Shown here: piece after piece, positions 1 through 7,597 of the stretch
How positions within the stretch are numbered: the first letter of the stretch is position 1
Layout: each line of letters opens with the position of its first letter
Origin: Streptomyces sp. YIM 121038
Lineage (GTDB): Bacteria; Actinomycetota; Actinomycetes; Streptomycetales; Streptomycetaceae
Assembly (NCBI RefSeq): GCF_006088715.1
Contig: NZ_CP030771.1
Span: 2,294,001-2,358,000, forward strand
Length of the DNA stretch: 64,000 nt
Direction of reading: 5' to 3'
Program-made: the position numbers and the translations under genes
Notes under the pieces: generated by a model
The model's database searches: none
What the model was told of the DNA's origin: nothing
The model's input: only the letters and a program-made list of their open reading frames with translations

Positions 1-1185
1 CGGCGCCTCTTCGACGCCGCGCGGAGCCGGGAACACGGCCTCGACCTGCGCGAGCGGGCCTCCGTCGCCGGGTGGTTCGCGCCGCTCGGCGACCTTCAGG
101 GCGGCGTCGAGCTGGCCGCGGACCTGGAGCACGAGTGCCGCGAGCAGGGCGCGGTGGGGCCGCTGCCGCTGGTGCTGCTCCAGCGGGCCAGGGCGCGCGT
201 GCTGCTCGGCCGCCACGGCTGCGCCCTCGCGGGCGCGGAGGACGGCGTCCGCATCGCCCGCGACAGCGGCCAGCACCACTACGCGCACCAGCTGACGGGC
301 GTCCTCGCCCATCTCGCGGCGCTGGACGGGGACGAGGCCCGCGTCCGGGAGCTCGCCGGGCACCTCGACCCGCGGCAGGCACCGCCGGGGCGGGTGTGGG
401 GCGCGGCCGCCCTGCCCCTGCTCGAACTGGGCCTCGGCCGCTACGAGGCGGCGCTGCGCGGCTACGAGGACCTGGCGGCGGGCCCCGCGGGCCACACGGT
501 GGTGGCGCTGCACTGTCTGCCGGACCACGTCGAGGCGGCGGTGCGGGCCGGGCGGCCCGACGCGGCGCACGAGGCGGCACGGCGGTACGCGGACTGGGCG
601 GAGCACACGGGCGCGGCATGGGCGCGCGCCATCGCGGCGCGCTGCCGCGCCCTGCTAGCCGACGAGGCGACGGCGCAGACGGCCCCGACGGCGACCTCGG
701 CACCCTCCGCGCACTCCGCGTACTCCGCGTACTCCGCCTACGAGGAGGCCCTGACGCTGCACACCGGCGACGGCAGGCCCTTCGAGCAGGCCCGTACGCG
801 ACTGCTGTTCGGGGAGTGGCTGCGCCGGGCGGGCCGCAGGAGCGAGGCCCGTGCCCCGCTGCGCGCGGCCCTGGACGCGTTCGAGCAGATCGGGGCGGCG
901 CCGTGGGCGGGCCGGGCCCGCGCGGAGCTGCGGGCCACGGGCGAGAGCCGGGCGCGGCAGGGCGGCGGGCGGGTGCCGCTGGAGCGGCTCACGCCGCAGG
1001 AGCGTCAGGTGGTGCGGCTCGCGGCGGCGGGGATGACCAACCGCGACATCGGCGCCCAGCTGTTCCTGTCCCCGCGCACGGTGGGCTACCACCTGTACAA
1101 CGCGTATCCGAAGCTGGGGGTGTCCTCACGGGGCGAGCTGACCCGCCTCGGCTTCGGGGCGGAGGAGGAAGAGCTGAGCGCCTGA
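1..1185 (+). CDS. LuxR-family transcriptional regulator, C-terminal part (5' end outside window)
   Basis: The reading frame is open from the first base, so the start and any N-terminal ATPase or sensor domain lie upstream of the window. The 394 visible residues are mainly alpha-helical, Ala/Arg/Glu-rich TPR-like sequence. They end in a classic LuxR-type helix-turn-helix at about residues 330-385 (LTPQERQVVRLAAAGMTNRD, then SPRTVGYHL and LGVSSRGEL). This layout is that of the large LuxR/MalT-like (LAL) regulators common in Streptomyces, which bind DNA through the C-terminal helix-turn-helix. The target is unknown. The stretch around 690-740 contains a short repeat encoding alternating Ser/Ala/Tyr and is probably a flexible linker. 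Family is clear; subclass and function are not. Confidence 0.85.
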   Translation, partial: RRLFDAARSREHGLDLRERASVAGWFAPLGDLQGGVELAADLEHECREQGAVGPLPLVLLQRARARVLLGRHGCALAGAEDGVRIARDSGQHHYAHQLTGVLAHLAALDGDEARVRELAGHLDPRQAPPGRVWGAAALPLLELGLGRYEAALRGYEDLAAGPAGHTVVALHCLPDHVEAAVRAGRPDAAHEAARRYADWAEHTGAAWARAIAARCRALLADEATAQTAPTATSAPSAHSAYSAYSAYEEALTLHTGDGRPFEQARTRLLFGEWLRRAGRRSEARAPLRAALDAFEQIGAAPWAGRARAELRATGESRARQGGGRVPLERLTPQERQVVRLAAAGMTNRDIGAQLFLSPRTVGYHLYNAYPKLGVSSRGELTRLGFGAEEEELSA

Positions 1186-1296
1186 GCGCCCCGGAGGGGC
1201 GGAGTTGCCGGTACCCGCCGCGTGCCGGGAGTGACGGCGGGGAGAGGGGGAAGCGCGGGCACCCCAGGGCGAGGCCAGAGGCACCCGCGCCCGAGG

Positions 1297-1566
1297 TCAG
1301 TGGCCGCCGAAAAGCGAGCGGCGCAGTCTGCGCAGCGGTGCGAACAGCGAGACACGGCGCACCTGCGCGCGCTTGCCGCCCCGGTCGTGCGCGGCGCCAC
1401 GCGAGGTGAGCTCACGCATCAGCAGGGTCGCCTCGGCCGCCTCGCGCTGCGGGACGGCGGGGCCGCCCAGCACCGAGAGATGGCGGTCGAGACGCGAACT
1501 GCTCGCGCCGCTCCCACATGTGATCGCAGGGACCCTCGCCCTGCTGCGCACTGTTATCTGTTCCAT
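1297..1566 (-). CDS. Small basic hypothetical protein (89 aa)
   Basis: I do not recognise a function. ATG at 1566 is preceded by a good GGGGAG ribosome site 4-5 bases upstream, and the codon use is typical for the genome. The protein begins MEQITVRSRA, has one cysteine, a Ser/Arg-rich middle and an Arg-rich C-terminus (RRLRRSLFGGH), with no signal peptide or clear membrane segment. The gene faces the 3' end of the LuxR-type regulator gene and lies downstream of the anti-sigma gene on the same strand, separated by 116 bases that carry their own promoter-like elements. The independent ribosome site and promoter argue for a real small gene. Confidence 0.6.
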   Translation of the reverse strand: MEQITVRSRARVPAITCGSGASSSRLDRHLSVLGGPAVPQREAAEATLLMRELTSRGAAHDRGGKRAQVRRVSLFAPLRRLRRSLFGGH

Positions 1567-1605
1567 GTCACTCCCCACCCGTACGAGGGCACCCGGCCCA
1601 GGGCA

Positions 1606-1659
1606 GGTTAACCCTATCGCCCCACCATGACACTCGTGTATCCCGGTGGCGGGATTCAC
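1606..1659 (-). promoter_or_regulatory. Putative promoter/operator of the small gene
   Basis: Read on the minus strand, a TAGGGT element (1616-1611) overlaps a GGTTAACC palindrome (1606-1613). About 20-43 bases further upstream lies a 24-base inverted repeat (1636-1659; arms GTGTATCCCG and CGGGATTCAC, one mismatch, 4-base spacer), where a -35 region and a repressor or activator site would be expected. The promoter assignment is inference; the repeat is read directly. Confidence 0.35.
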
Positions 1660-1682
1660 CTTCTCCACAAGGACGTTGACGG

Positions 1683-2507
1683 TTACTCTCCGAATCCAAC
1701 TGATTCCAGGGTGAGTTGGACGAGGGGCTTACTTGTGGGCCGCGCGGAGCCGCCGTCGCGTTCGACGGTGACAGCGAGTGATTTCGCTCGCGTGCTGAGA
1801 TCCTTCGCGACCACCGGCGTTTCGCCATCGAGCAGCCCGAGCGAACGGGGCGCGGCACCGGCGCGCATCACCCACAGTTGATGCGCGCGCCCGTCCGGAG
1901 GCCGGCCCAGGCCGGTGACGCTCACCACGGCCCGCCGCTCCGCACGGGACGCGATCACACCGATCCCCCGTCCCCGCGCGTCCCGGCCGGTGCTCGCGCG
2001 GGCGTCGGGCGCGGCCAGGACGTGGGCGATCTCACGTGCGGCCGCCCGCTCGTCGGACAGCTCGCCGTCGGTGCGGACCAGCGCGAGGGCGAGGAAGGCG
2101 GCCGCCACGAGGGCGAGCACCACGCCGGACGCGGCGAGGGCCAGCGGAGCCCGGCCGGTGCCGCGGCGCCGCGGCACCACCAGGGGCTCGGGCGCGGCCC
2201 GCGGCCCGGCGGGCTCCTGGGCCGTGGTGCGCACGGCGGCGAGGATGCGCTCCCGCAGATCCTCGGGGGCGGGAACGGAGGCCGCGCGCGCCAGGCGCAC
2301 GGTGTCGGCGGCGAGCGCGCGCACCTCCCGCGTGCATCGGTCGCAGGTGGCCAGATGCCTCTCGAAGCGGCGCGTCTCGTCCGGGTCGAGGGCGTCGAGC
2401 GCGTACGGCACGGCCAGGGAGTGCATGGAGTGCAGCGGGCCGCCCGGCCACCGGCCGCTCGCGTACCGGCGCAGGCGGCTCAGCGGTCCGGGTTCCGCAG
2501 GGCTCAT
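1683..2507 (-). CDS. rskA: Anti-sigma factor, RskA family
   Basis: A 274-residue membrane anti-sigma factor. The cytoplasmic N-terminal domain has the zinc-binding H-x3-C-x2-C motif (H51, C55, C58, sequence HLATCDRC), followed by one transmembrane helix at about 121-144 and an extracytoplasmic RskA C-terminal domain with the family motif HQLWVM. ATG overlaps the TGA of the sigma gene by four bases (ATGA), so the two are translationally coupled. In the family, the N-terminal domain holds the sigma factor until regulated proteolysis releases it. The neighbouring sigma factor is the obvious partner. Family assignment is firm; the signal sensed is unknown. Confidence 0.9.
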   Translation of the reverse strand: MSPAEPGPLSRLRRYASGRWPGGPLHSMHSLAVPYALDALDPDETRRFERHLATCDRCTREVRALAADTVRLARAASVPAPEDLRERILAAVRTTAQEPAGPRAAPEPLVVPRRRGTGRAPLALAASGVVLALVAAAFLALALVRTDGELSDERAAAREIAHVLAAPDARASTGRDARGRGIGVIASRAERRAVVSVTGLGRPPDGRAHQLWVMRAGAAPRSLGLLDGETPVVAKDLSTRAKSLAVTVERDGGSARPTSKPLVQLTLESVGFGE

Positions 2508-3046
2508 GCGGCGGCACCCAGACAGTCGCGCAGGCGCAGCAGGCCGTCCCGCATGCGGGTCTTGACGGTGCCGAGCGGCACGGACAGGCGCCGCGCCACC
2601 TCCCGGTAGGTGTAGCCGTCGTAGTAGGCGAGGGTGAGTGCCTGGTGCTGGAGGTCGGTCAGACGCTCCAGACAGCGGCGCACCCACTCGCGCTCCAGGC
2701 TGCCCTCCACCGCCTCCGCGACCTGGTCGAAGGCCGGGCCCTCGCCGCGGTGGGCCAGGCGCCGCTCGCGGTCACCGGCCGCGCGGGCGCTGCGCACCCG
2801 GTCGACGGCCCTGCGGTGGGCCAGCGTCAGGATCCACGACAGGGCCGTGCCGCGCGCCGGGTCGAAGCGGCCCGCCGTGCGCCACAGTTCGAGCAGCACC
2901 TCCTGGGCCACCTCCTCGGACTGCGCCGGATCGCGAAGGACGCGCCGCACCAGGCCGTAGACCGGCCCGGACACCAGCGCGTACAGCTCCTCGAAGGCCT
3001 GGTGGTCGCCGTCGGCCACCCGTGGCAGCAGTGCGTCCGCGTCCAC
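2504..3046 (-). CDS. sigK: ECF RNA polymerase sigma factor, SigK-like
   Basis: A 180-residue ECF sigma factor. Region 2 contains AQEVLLELWRTAGRFD and SWILTLAHRRAVDRVRSA, typical of SigK; region 4 contains YYDGYTYREVARRL followed by VPLGTVKTRMRDGLLRLRD. The GTG at 3046 is chosen because it follows a G-rich ribosome site and gives the usual family length; longer in-frame starts would add sequence rich in Gly/Pro. It is first in a two-gene operon with the rskA-like gene and divergent from the DUF4331 gene. A SigK-like promoter sequence precedes it, implying autoregulation. Confidence 0.9.
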   Translation of the reverse strand: MDADALLPRVADGDHQAFEELYALVSGPVYGLVRRVLRDPAQSEEVAQEVLLELWRTAGRFDPARGTALSWILTLAHRRAVDRVRSARAAGDRERRLAHRGEGPAFDQVAEAVEGSLEREWVRRCLERLTDLQHQALTLAYYDGYTYREVARRLSVPLGTVKTRMRDGLLRLRDCLGAAA

Positions 3047-3101
3047 AGCCGTCCCCCCACTCTCCCGGCATCCCGGGCGCTCAATTCTGGACTCGGCGGA
3101 G

Positions 3102-3129
3102 ATTCGGGGCGAGCCCCCGGGCCGGATTG
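3102..3129 (-). promoter_or_regulatory. SigK-type promoter in front of the sigma gene
   Basis: On the minus strand, CAATCC (3129-3124) and CGAAT (3106-3102) are separated by 17 bases. This matches the published mycobacterial SigK promoter (CCATCC/CGAAT) with one -35 mismatch. It lies 56 bases upstream of the proposed GTG start. The bases are read directly; use by this sigma factor is inferred. Confidence 0.6.
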
Positions 3130-3161
3130 GCGCGTCGCCGCGGAATTCACCGGCCGCGGGC

Positions 3162-3188
3162 CAATCCACGGCCGCCCCGGCGCCGAAT
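3162..3188 (+). promoter_or_regulatory. SigK-type promoter in front of the DUF4331 gene
   Basis: CAATCC at 3162-3167 and CGAAT at 3184-3188, spacing 16, 66 bases before the DUF4331 start. It is the near mirror image of the element driving the sigma gene, so the two divergent transcription units would be co-activated by the same sigma factor. Confidence 0.6.
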
Positions 3189-3253
3189 GGCATGCGTCAG
3201 CCGGGCCGTGCGGTCAGCGCGCGGCCCGTACCGCCGAACTGAGGACGGACGCG

Positions 3254-4795
3254 ATGACAGCAGTCGTCACACGCCGCGCGCAGCGCCGCAGGATCCGGGG
3301 CGTCGCCGCGCTGGTCTGTGGGGCGCTGGCCGCTGGGGGGCTCGCAGCCGCCGGGGTCAGCACGCTTCGACCGGAGGCCGCGAGCGCCTCCAGCCACCGG
3401 GAGGCCCCGCTGATCTCGGGGCAGCCGCAGTACGACAACACCGATGTGTACGCCTTCGTCAGCCCCGACAAGCCCGACACGACGACCCTCGTCGCGAACT
3501 GGGTGCCGTTCGAGGAACCGGCGGGCGGGCCGAACTTCTACCCGTTCCCCGAGGACGCCCAGTACGACGTGCACATCGACAGCGACGGCGACGCGCAGGG
3601 CGACCTGCTCTACCGCTGGACCTTCGACACGCGCACCAGGAACGGCGACACCTTCCTCTACAACACCGGTGAGGTCACGAGCCTGGACGACCCGGACCTG
3701 AACGTGACGCAGACGTACGACATCGACCTGCTGCGGCTGAAGGACCAGAAGGTCGTCTCCACCAAGAAGATCGCCGACGACCTGCCGATCGCGCCCTCGC
3801 ACGTGGGCAAGGCGTCCATGCCCGACTACGGCAAGCTGCGCGACCAGGCCGTGCGCAAGCTCCCCGGCGGCGGCACCTCCTTCGTGGGGCAGGCCGACGA
3901 CCCCTTCTTCCTGGACCTCAGGGTCTTCGACCTGGTGTACGGCAAGGACCTGTCGGAGGTCGGCCGGGACACGGTCGCCGGGTACAACGTGAACTCGGTG
4001 GCGCTCCAGGTGCCGACCGCCGAGATACGGCAGTCCAAGGACCAGCCGACCGTCGGCGTCTGGTCGACGACCCAGCGCAAGAACGCGGCGGGCAAGTGGA
4101 CCCAGGTGTCCCGGCTCGGCGCGCCCCTGGTGAACGAGGTCGTCGTCCCGATGAAGGACAAGGACAAGTTCAACGCCTCCGCGCCGTGGGACGACGCGCA
4201 GTTCCTGCCGTACGTCCAGAAGCCGGAGCTGCCGCGGATCATCGAGAAGCTCTACAAGATCAAGGCGCCGAAGGAGCCGCGCAAGGACCTGGTCTCGGTG
4301 TTCCTCACCGGCGTGAAGGACCTCAACCAGCCGCCGAACGTACGGCCCGCCGAGGCGCTGCGCCTGAACACCTCGATCAAGCCCGCCGAGACGCCCAAGC
4401 GGCTCGGTGTCCTCGACGGCGACAACGCGGGCTATCCGAACGGGCGGCGCCTGAGCGACGACGTCCTGGACATCTCGCTCCAGGTCGTCGAGGGCGAACT
4501 CCTCGGCCAGAAGAACGACTTGGGTGACGCGGTCGACACCAACGACAAGGCCTTCGGGCGCTCCTTCCCCTATCTGGCGCTGCCCACGGCCGGGTCGCGG
4601 GGACCGGTGGCGGGCAAGGACGGCACCGGTGCGCGCACCGCCCTCAGCGGTGGCGCGCCGCCCGTGGACTCCGGCTCGTCCGGCTCCACCGACACCGTGC
4701 TGATCACGTCCGCGGCCGTGGGCGGCGCCGGGGTGCTGCTCGTCGGCGGCGGCCTCCTGTGGTGGCGGCGCCGGGCCACGGCCGGGGGTGCCTGA
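3254..4795 (+). CDS. DUF4331 domain-containing exported protein
   Basis: A 513-residue exported protein. An Arg-rich N-terminus and hydrophobic segment (about 18-36) form a signal or anchor. The mature region opens with the DUF4331 hallmark SSHREAP (about 46-52) and continues with DNTDVYAFVSP and YPFPEDAQYDVHIDSDGD. The C-terminus has a Ser/Gly/Thr-rich stalk, a second hydrophobic helix and a positively charged end (WWRRRATAGG), so the domain is probably held at the outer membrane face. DUF4331 has no established biochemical role that I can name. The gene starts a run DUF4331-TPR-NicO and has a SigK-like promoter. Acidic, Asp-rich stretches would suit metal or cation binding, but that is speculation. 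Confidence 0.88.
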   Translation: MTAVVTRRAQRRRIRGVAALVCGALAAGGLAAAGVSTLRPEAASASSHREAPLISGQPQYDNTDVYAFVSPDKPDTTTLVANWVPFEEPAGGPNFYPFPEDAQYDVHIDSDGDAQGDLLYRWTFDTRTRNGDTFLYNTGEVTSLDDPDLNVTQTYDIDLLRLKDQKVVSTKKIADDLPIAPSHVGKASMPDYGKLRDQAVRKLPGGGTSFVGQADDPFFLDLRVFDLVYGKDLSEVGRDTVAGYNVNSVALQVPTAEIRQSKDQPTVGVWSTTQRKNAAGKWTQVSRLGAPLVNEVVVPMKDKDKFNASAPWDDAQFLPYVQKPELPRIIEKLYKIKAPKEPRKDLVSVFLTGVKDLNQPPNVRPAEALRLNTSIKPAETPKRLGVLDGDNAGYPNGRRLSDDVLDISLQVVEGELLGQKNDLGDAVDTNDKAFGRSFPYLALPTAGSRGPVAGKDGTGARTALSGGAPPVDSGSSGSTDTVLITSAAVGGAGVLLVGGGLLWWRRRATAGGA

Positions 4796-6140
4796 GGTGA
4801 ACCACGTCTCCGGCCGCGGGCTCCTCGCCGCCGCCGTCCTCGCGGTCGCGCTGACCGGCGGGGCGCTGGCGCTCGGCGGGGTGCCGTCGGACTCGGACAA
4901 GGGGCGGCCGTCAGCGGCGGCCGCCCCGCCCGCCGCGCGGGGCGGCGTGCCGGACGCCCTCGGGAACCGGCTGCTCGCCTCCGACCTGGACCGCGGCGTT
5001 GCCGCGCTGCGGGCTCGGCTGCGCACCCAGCCCCAGGACGTCCGGTCCTGGGCCGCGCTCGGCACCGCGTACGTCGAGCAGGCCCGGCTCCGCGGCGACC
5101 CGTCCCGCTACGCGGAGGCCGAGCGCGCCCTGGACCGCGCGCTCGCGCTGCGCCCCGCCGACGACTCCGCGCTCGCCGGGCAGGCCGCCCTCGCCGCCGC
5201 CCGGCACGACTTCGGGGGCGCCCTGCGGTACGCGGAGCGGGCGCTCGCCGTGAACCCCTACAGCGAGGGGGCGCTGGCCTCCCGCGTCGACGCGCTCGTC
5301 GAGCTCGGCCGCTACGACCGGGCGACGCGGGCCGTGCGGGAGGCCGACGCGCGCCGCCCCGGCATCCCGGTCTTCACGCGGTACGCCTACGTACGCGAGC
5401 TGCACGGCGACGTGGCCGGCGCCCGGAGCGTGCTGCGCCGGGCCGCCACGGCGGCGCGGTCCCCCGGCGACGTCTCGTACGTCGCCACGGCGCTCGCCCA
5501 ACTGGCCTGGCGCCAGGGCGACTACGCCGCGTCCCTGCGCCACTGCGCGGCCGCGCTGCGAGCCGACCCCGGGAACCTGCCCGCCCTGGAGGCGCGCGGC
5601 CGGGCCCGGGCGGCGCGCGGCGAGACGGACGCCGCGATCGCCGATCTGCGCGCCGTCGTCGCGCAGCGGCCGCTGCCGGGGACGCTCGTGGCCCTCGGGG
5701 AGCTGTACGACGCCCAGGGGGAGCCGGCGCGCGCCCGCGAGCAGTACCGGCTCATCGACTCCTGGGTGCGGCTCGCCCGCGCGCACGGGGTCAATCCCGA
5801 CCTCGACACCGCGCTCGCCGCGGCGGACCACGGCGACCGGGCCGTGGCGCTGCGCGCGGCGCGGGACGAGTGGAAGCGGCGGCACACCGTGCACACGGCG
5901 GACGCGCTGGCCTGGGCCCTGCACGTCAACGGGCACGACCGGGAGGCCGTGCGGTACGCGCGGCGCGCCACGAGCACGGGGGTGCGGGAGGCCTCCTTCC
6001 TCTACCACCGGGGGGCCATCGAGTCCGCCCTCTCCCCCGGCGCGGGCCACACCTGGCTGCGGGCCGCGCTGAACCTGAACCCCGGCTTCTCACCCCGGGG
6101 CGCCGGGGAGGCGCGGCGGCTTCTGGGGGTGCCGCGATGA
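4788..6140 (+). CDS. Exported tetratricopeptide-repeat protein
   Basis: A protein of about 450 residues with an N-terminal hydrophobic segment (about residues 10-28), then a Pro/Ala-rich spacer and a nearly continuous series of TPR helices (for example YAEAERALDRALALRPADD, LRYAERALAVNPYSEGAL, LRHCAAALRADPGNLPALEA). It overlaps the 3' end of the DUF4331 gene by 8 bases if the GTG at 4788 is used; GTG at 4797 is an equally good start with a G-rich site in front. TPR proteins act as protein-protein scaffolds. Its position between DUF4331 and the metal transporter suggests that it bridges them outside the membrane, which is inference. Confidence 0.85.
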   Translation: MPEVNHVSGRGLLAAAVLAVALTGGALALGGVPSDSDKGRPSAAAAPPAARGGVPDALGNRLLASDLDRGVAALRARLRTQPQDVRSWAALGTAYVEQARLRGDPSRYAEAERALDRALALRPADDSALAGQAALAAARHDFGGALRYAERALAVNPYSEGALASRVDALVELGRYDRATRAVREADARRPGIPVFTRYAYVRELHGDVAGARSVLRRAATAARSPGDVSYVATALAQLAWRQGDYAASLRHCAAALRADPGNLPALEARGRARAARGETDAAIADLRAVVAQRPLPGTLVALGELYDAQGEPARAREQYRLIDSWVRLARAHGVNPDLDTALAAADHGDRAVALRAARDEWKRRHTVHTADALAWALHVNGHDREAVRYARRATSTGVREASFLYHRGAIESALSPGAGHTWLRAALNLNPGFSPRGAGEARRLLGVPR

Positions 6141-7555
6141 CCGCGCCCGCGGCCCGGCGCCCCCTCTCCGGCGCCCGGCGCTGGGCCCGGCGCGGCCTCG
6201 TCGTGCTCGCCGTCGTGCTGGGCACCGCCGCGCCCGCCCACGCCCACCCCCTCGGCAACTTCACCGTCAACCAGTACGACGGCCTGCTCCTGGCCCCGGG
6301 CCGCCTCCGCGTGGAGCACGTGGAGGACCTCGCCGAGATCCCCGCCGCGCAGGCGGAGCCCGCCATCGACCGCGAGGGAAAGGAGCGTTGGGCACGGGAG
6401 CGGTGCCGTGCGGCGGCCGTGCGCGGCCGGGTGGACGTGGGCGGGCGGAGCGTCGCCCTGCGCGCGGCGGCGGCCACGGCCCGCGTGCGTCCGGGCCAGG
6501 CGGGCCTGCCCACCGTCCGGGTCGAGTGCCGTCTGACCGCCCCGCTGCCGCCGGGCGCCCTGACGGTCCGCTTCCGCGCCGCGCCCCAGGCCGCCCCGGG
6601 CTGGCGGGAGATCACCGCGCGCGGCGACCGCATGACCCTCAGCGGATCGAGCGTGCCGCGCACGTCCCGCTCCGAGCGCCTCACCCGCTACCCGTCCGGC
6701 GCCTCCTCGCCCGAGGCGACCACCGCCTCGCTGCGGGCCCGCCCCGGCGGCCCCGCCCTCGCCGACGAGCCGCCCCCGGCCCCCGGCCCCGCCCTGCCCC
6801 GCGCCGCGACCGACGCGCTGACCGGCCTGGTGGCCCGGCACGACCTCACCCCGGCCTTCGCGGCGCTCGCGCTCGGCACCGCCCTGCTGCTCGGCGCCCT
6901 GCACGCGCTCGCGCCCGGCCACGGCAAGACCCTGATGGCCGCGACCGCCGCCGCCCGCGGCAGCGCCTCGGCGCGGGACGTGCTGCCCCTGGCCGCGTCC
7001 GTGACGGTCACGCACACCCTCGGCGTGGTGGCGCTCGGGCTGCTGGTGGCGGGCGGCTCGGCGGCCGCGCCCTCGGTCGTCGCCTGGCTGGGCGTGGCCA
7101 GCGGGGCCCTGGTGACGGGCGCGGGCGCGCTGCTCGTACGGCGCGCCTGGCGCCGCAGGCACCGGCCCGCGCACCACCACACACACCACCACGCGCACCC
7201 GCACCACCACGCGCACCACCACCCGCCGCCCACCCTGCGCGGCACCCTCCTGCTCGGCTTCGCCGGCGGCCTGGTGCCCAGCCCCTCCGCCGTCGTGGTG
7301 CTTGTGGGTGCGGCCGCCCTGGGCGAGGCCTGGTTCGGCCTCCTGCTCGTCCTCGCGTACGGGGCGGGTCTTGCCGTCACGCTGACGGCGGCCGGGTTCC
7401 TCGTCGTACGGCTCGGCGCGGTGGCGGGACGGCGCCTGGCTCACGGCCGCACCCCCGGCCTCGCCCGCCGCTTCGCACCGCTCGGCTCCGCCTGCGTGGT
7501 CCTCGCCCTCGGGTGCGGATTGGTGGTCAAGGGGGCTGCAACCGCGCTCGGTTGA
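6137..7555 (+). CDS. NicO-family nickel/cobalt-type metal transporter with periplasmic N-domain
   Basis: A 472-residue membrane protein, start ATG overlapping the TPR gene stop by four bases. After a signal segment the mature protein begins HPLGNFTVNQY, a domain found in front of many actinobacterial NicO proteins. The transporter part (about 235-472) has the family motif HALAPGHGKT (H256 onward) and the second signature VTVTHTLGVVALG. Between membrane helices lies a very histidine-rich loop at about residues 345-365 (alternating HHH, HAH and HPH), a plausible metal-binding or sensing segment. NicO proteins move Ni2+ or Co2+, often outward. Third gene of the presumed SigK-controlled unit, so the locus may handle extracytoplasmic metal. 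Confidence 0.85.
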   Translation: MTAPAARRPLSGARRWARRGLVVLAVVLGTAAPAHAHPLGNFTVNQYDGLLLAPGRLRVEHVEDLAEIPAAQAEPAIDREGKERWARERCRAAAVRGRVDVGGRSVALRAAAATARVRPGQAGLPTVRVECRLTAPLPPGALTVRFRAAPQAAPGWREITARGDRMTLSGSSVPRTSRSERLTRYPSGASSPEATTASLRARPGGPALADEPPPAPGPALPRAATDALTGLVARHDLTPAFAALALGTALLLGALHALAPGHGKTLMAATAAARGSASARDVLPLAASVTVTHTLGVVALGLLVAGGSAAAPSVVAWLGVASGALVTGAGALLVRRAWRRRHRPAHHHTHHHAHPHHHAHHHPPPTLRGTLLLGFAGGLVPSPSAVVVLVGAAALGEAWFGLLLVLAYGAGLAVTLTAAGFLVVRLGAVAGRRLAHGRTPGLARRFAPLGSACVVLALGCGLVVKGAATALG

Positions 7556-7597
7556 GCTACTTTTGTGGAGAATCGCACGGCTGCGAATGGGGGGACC

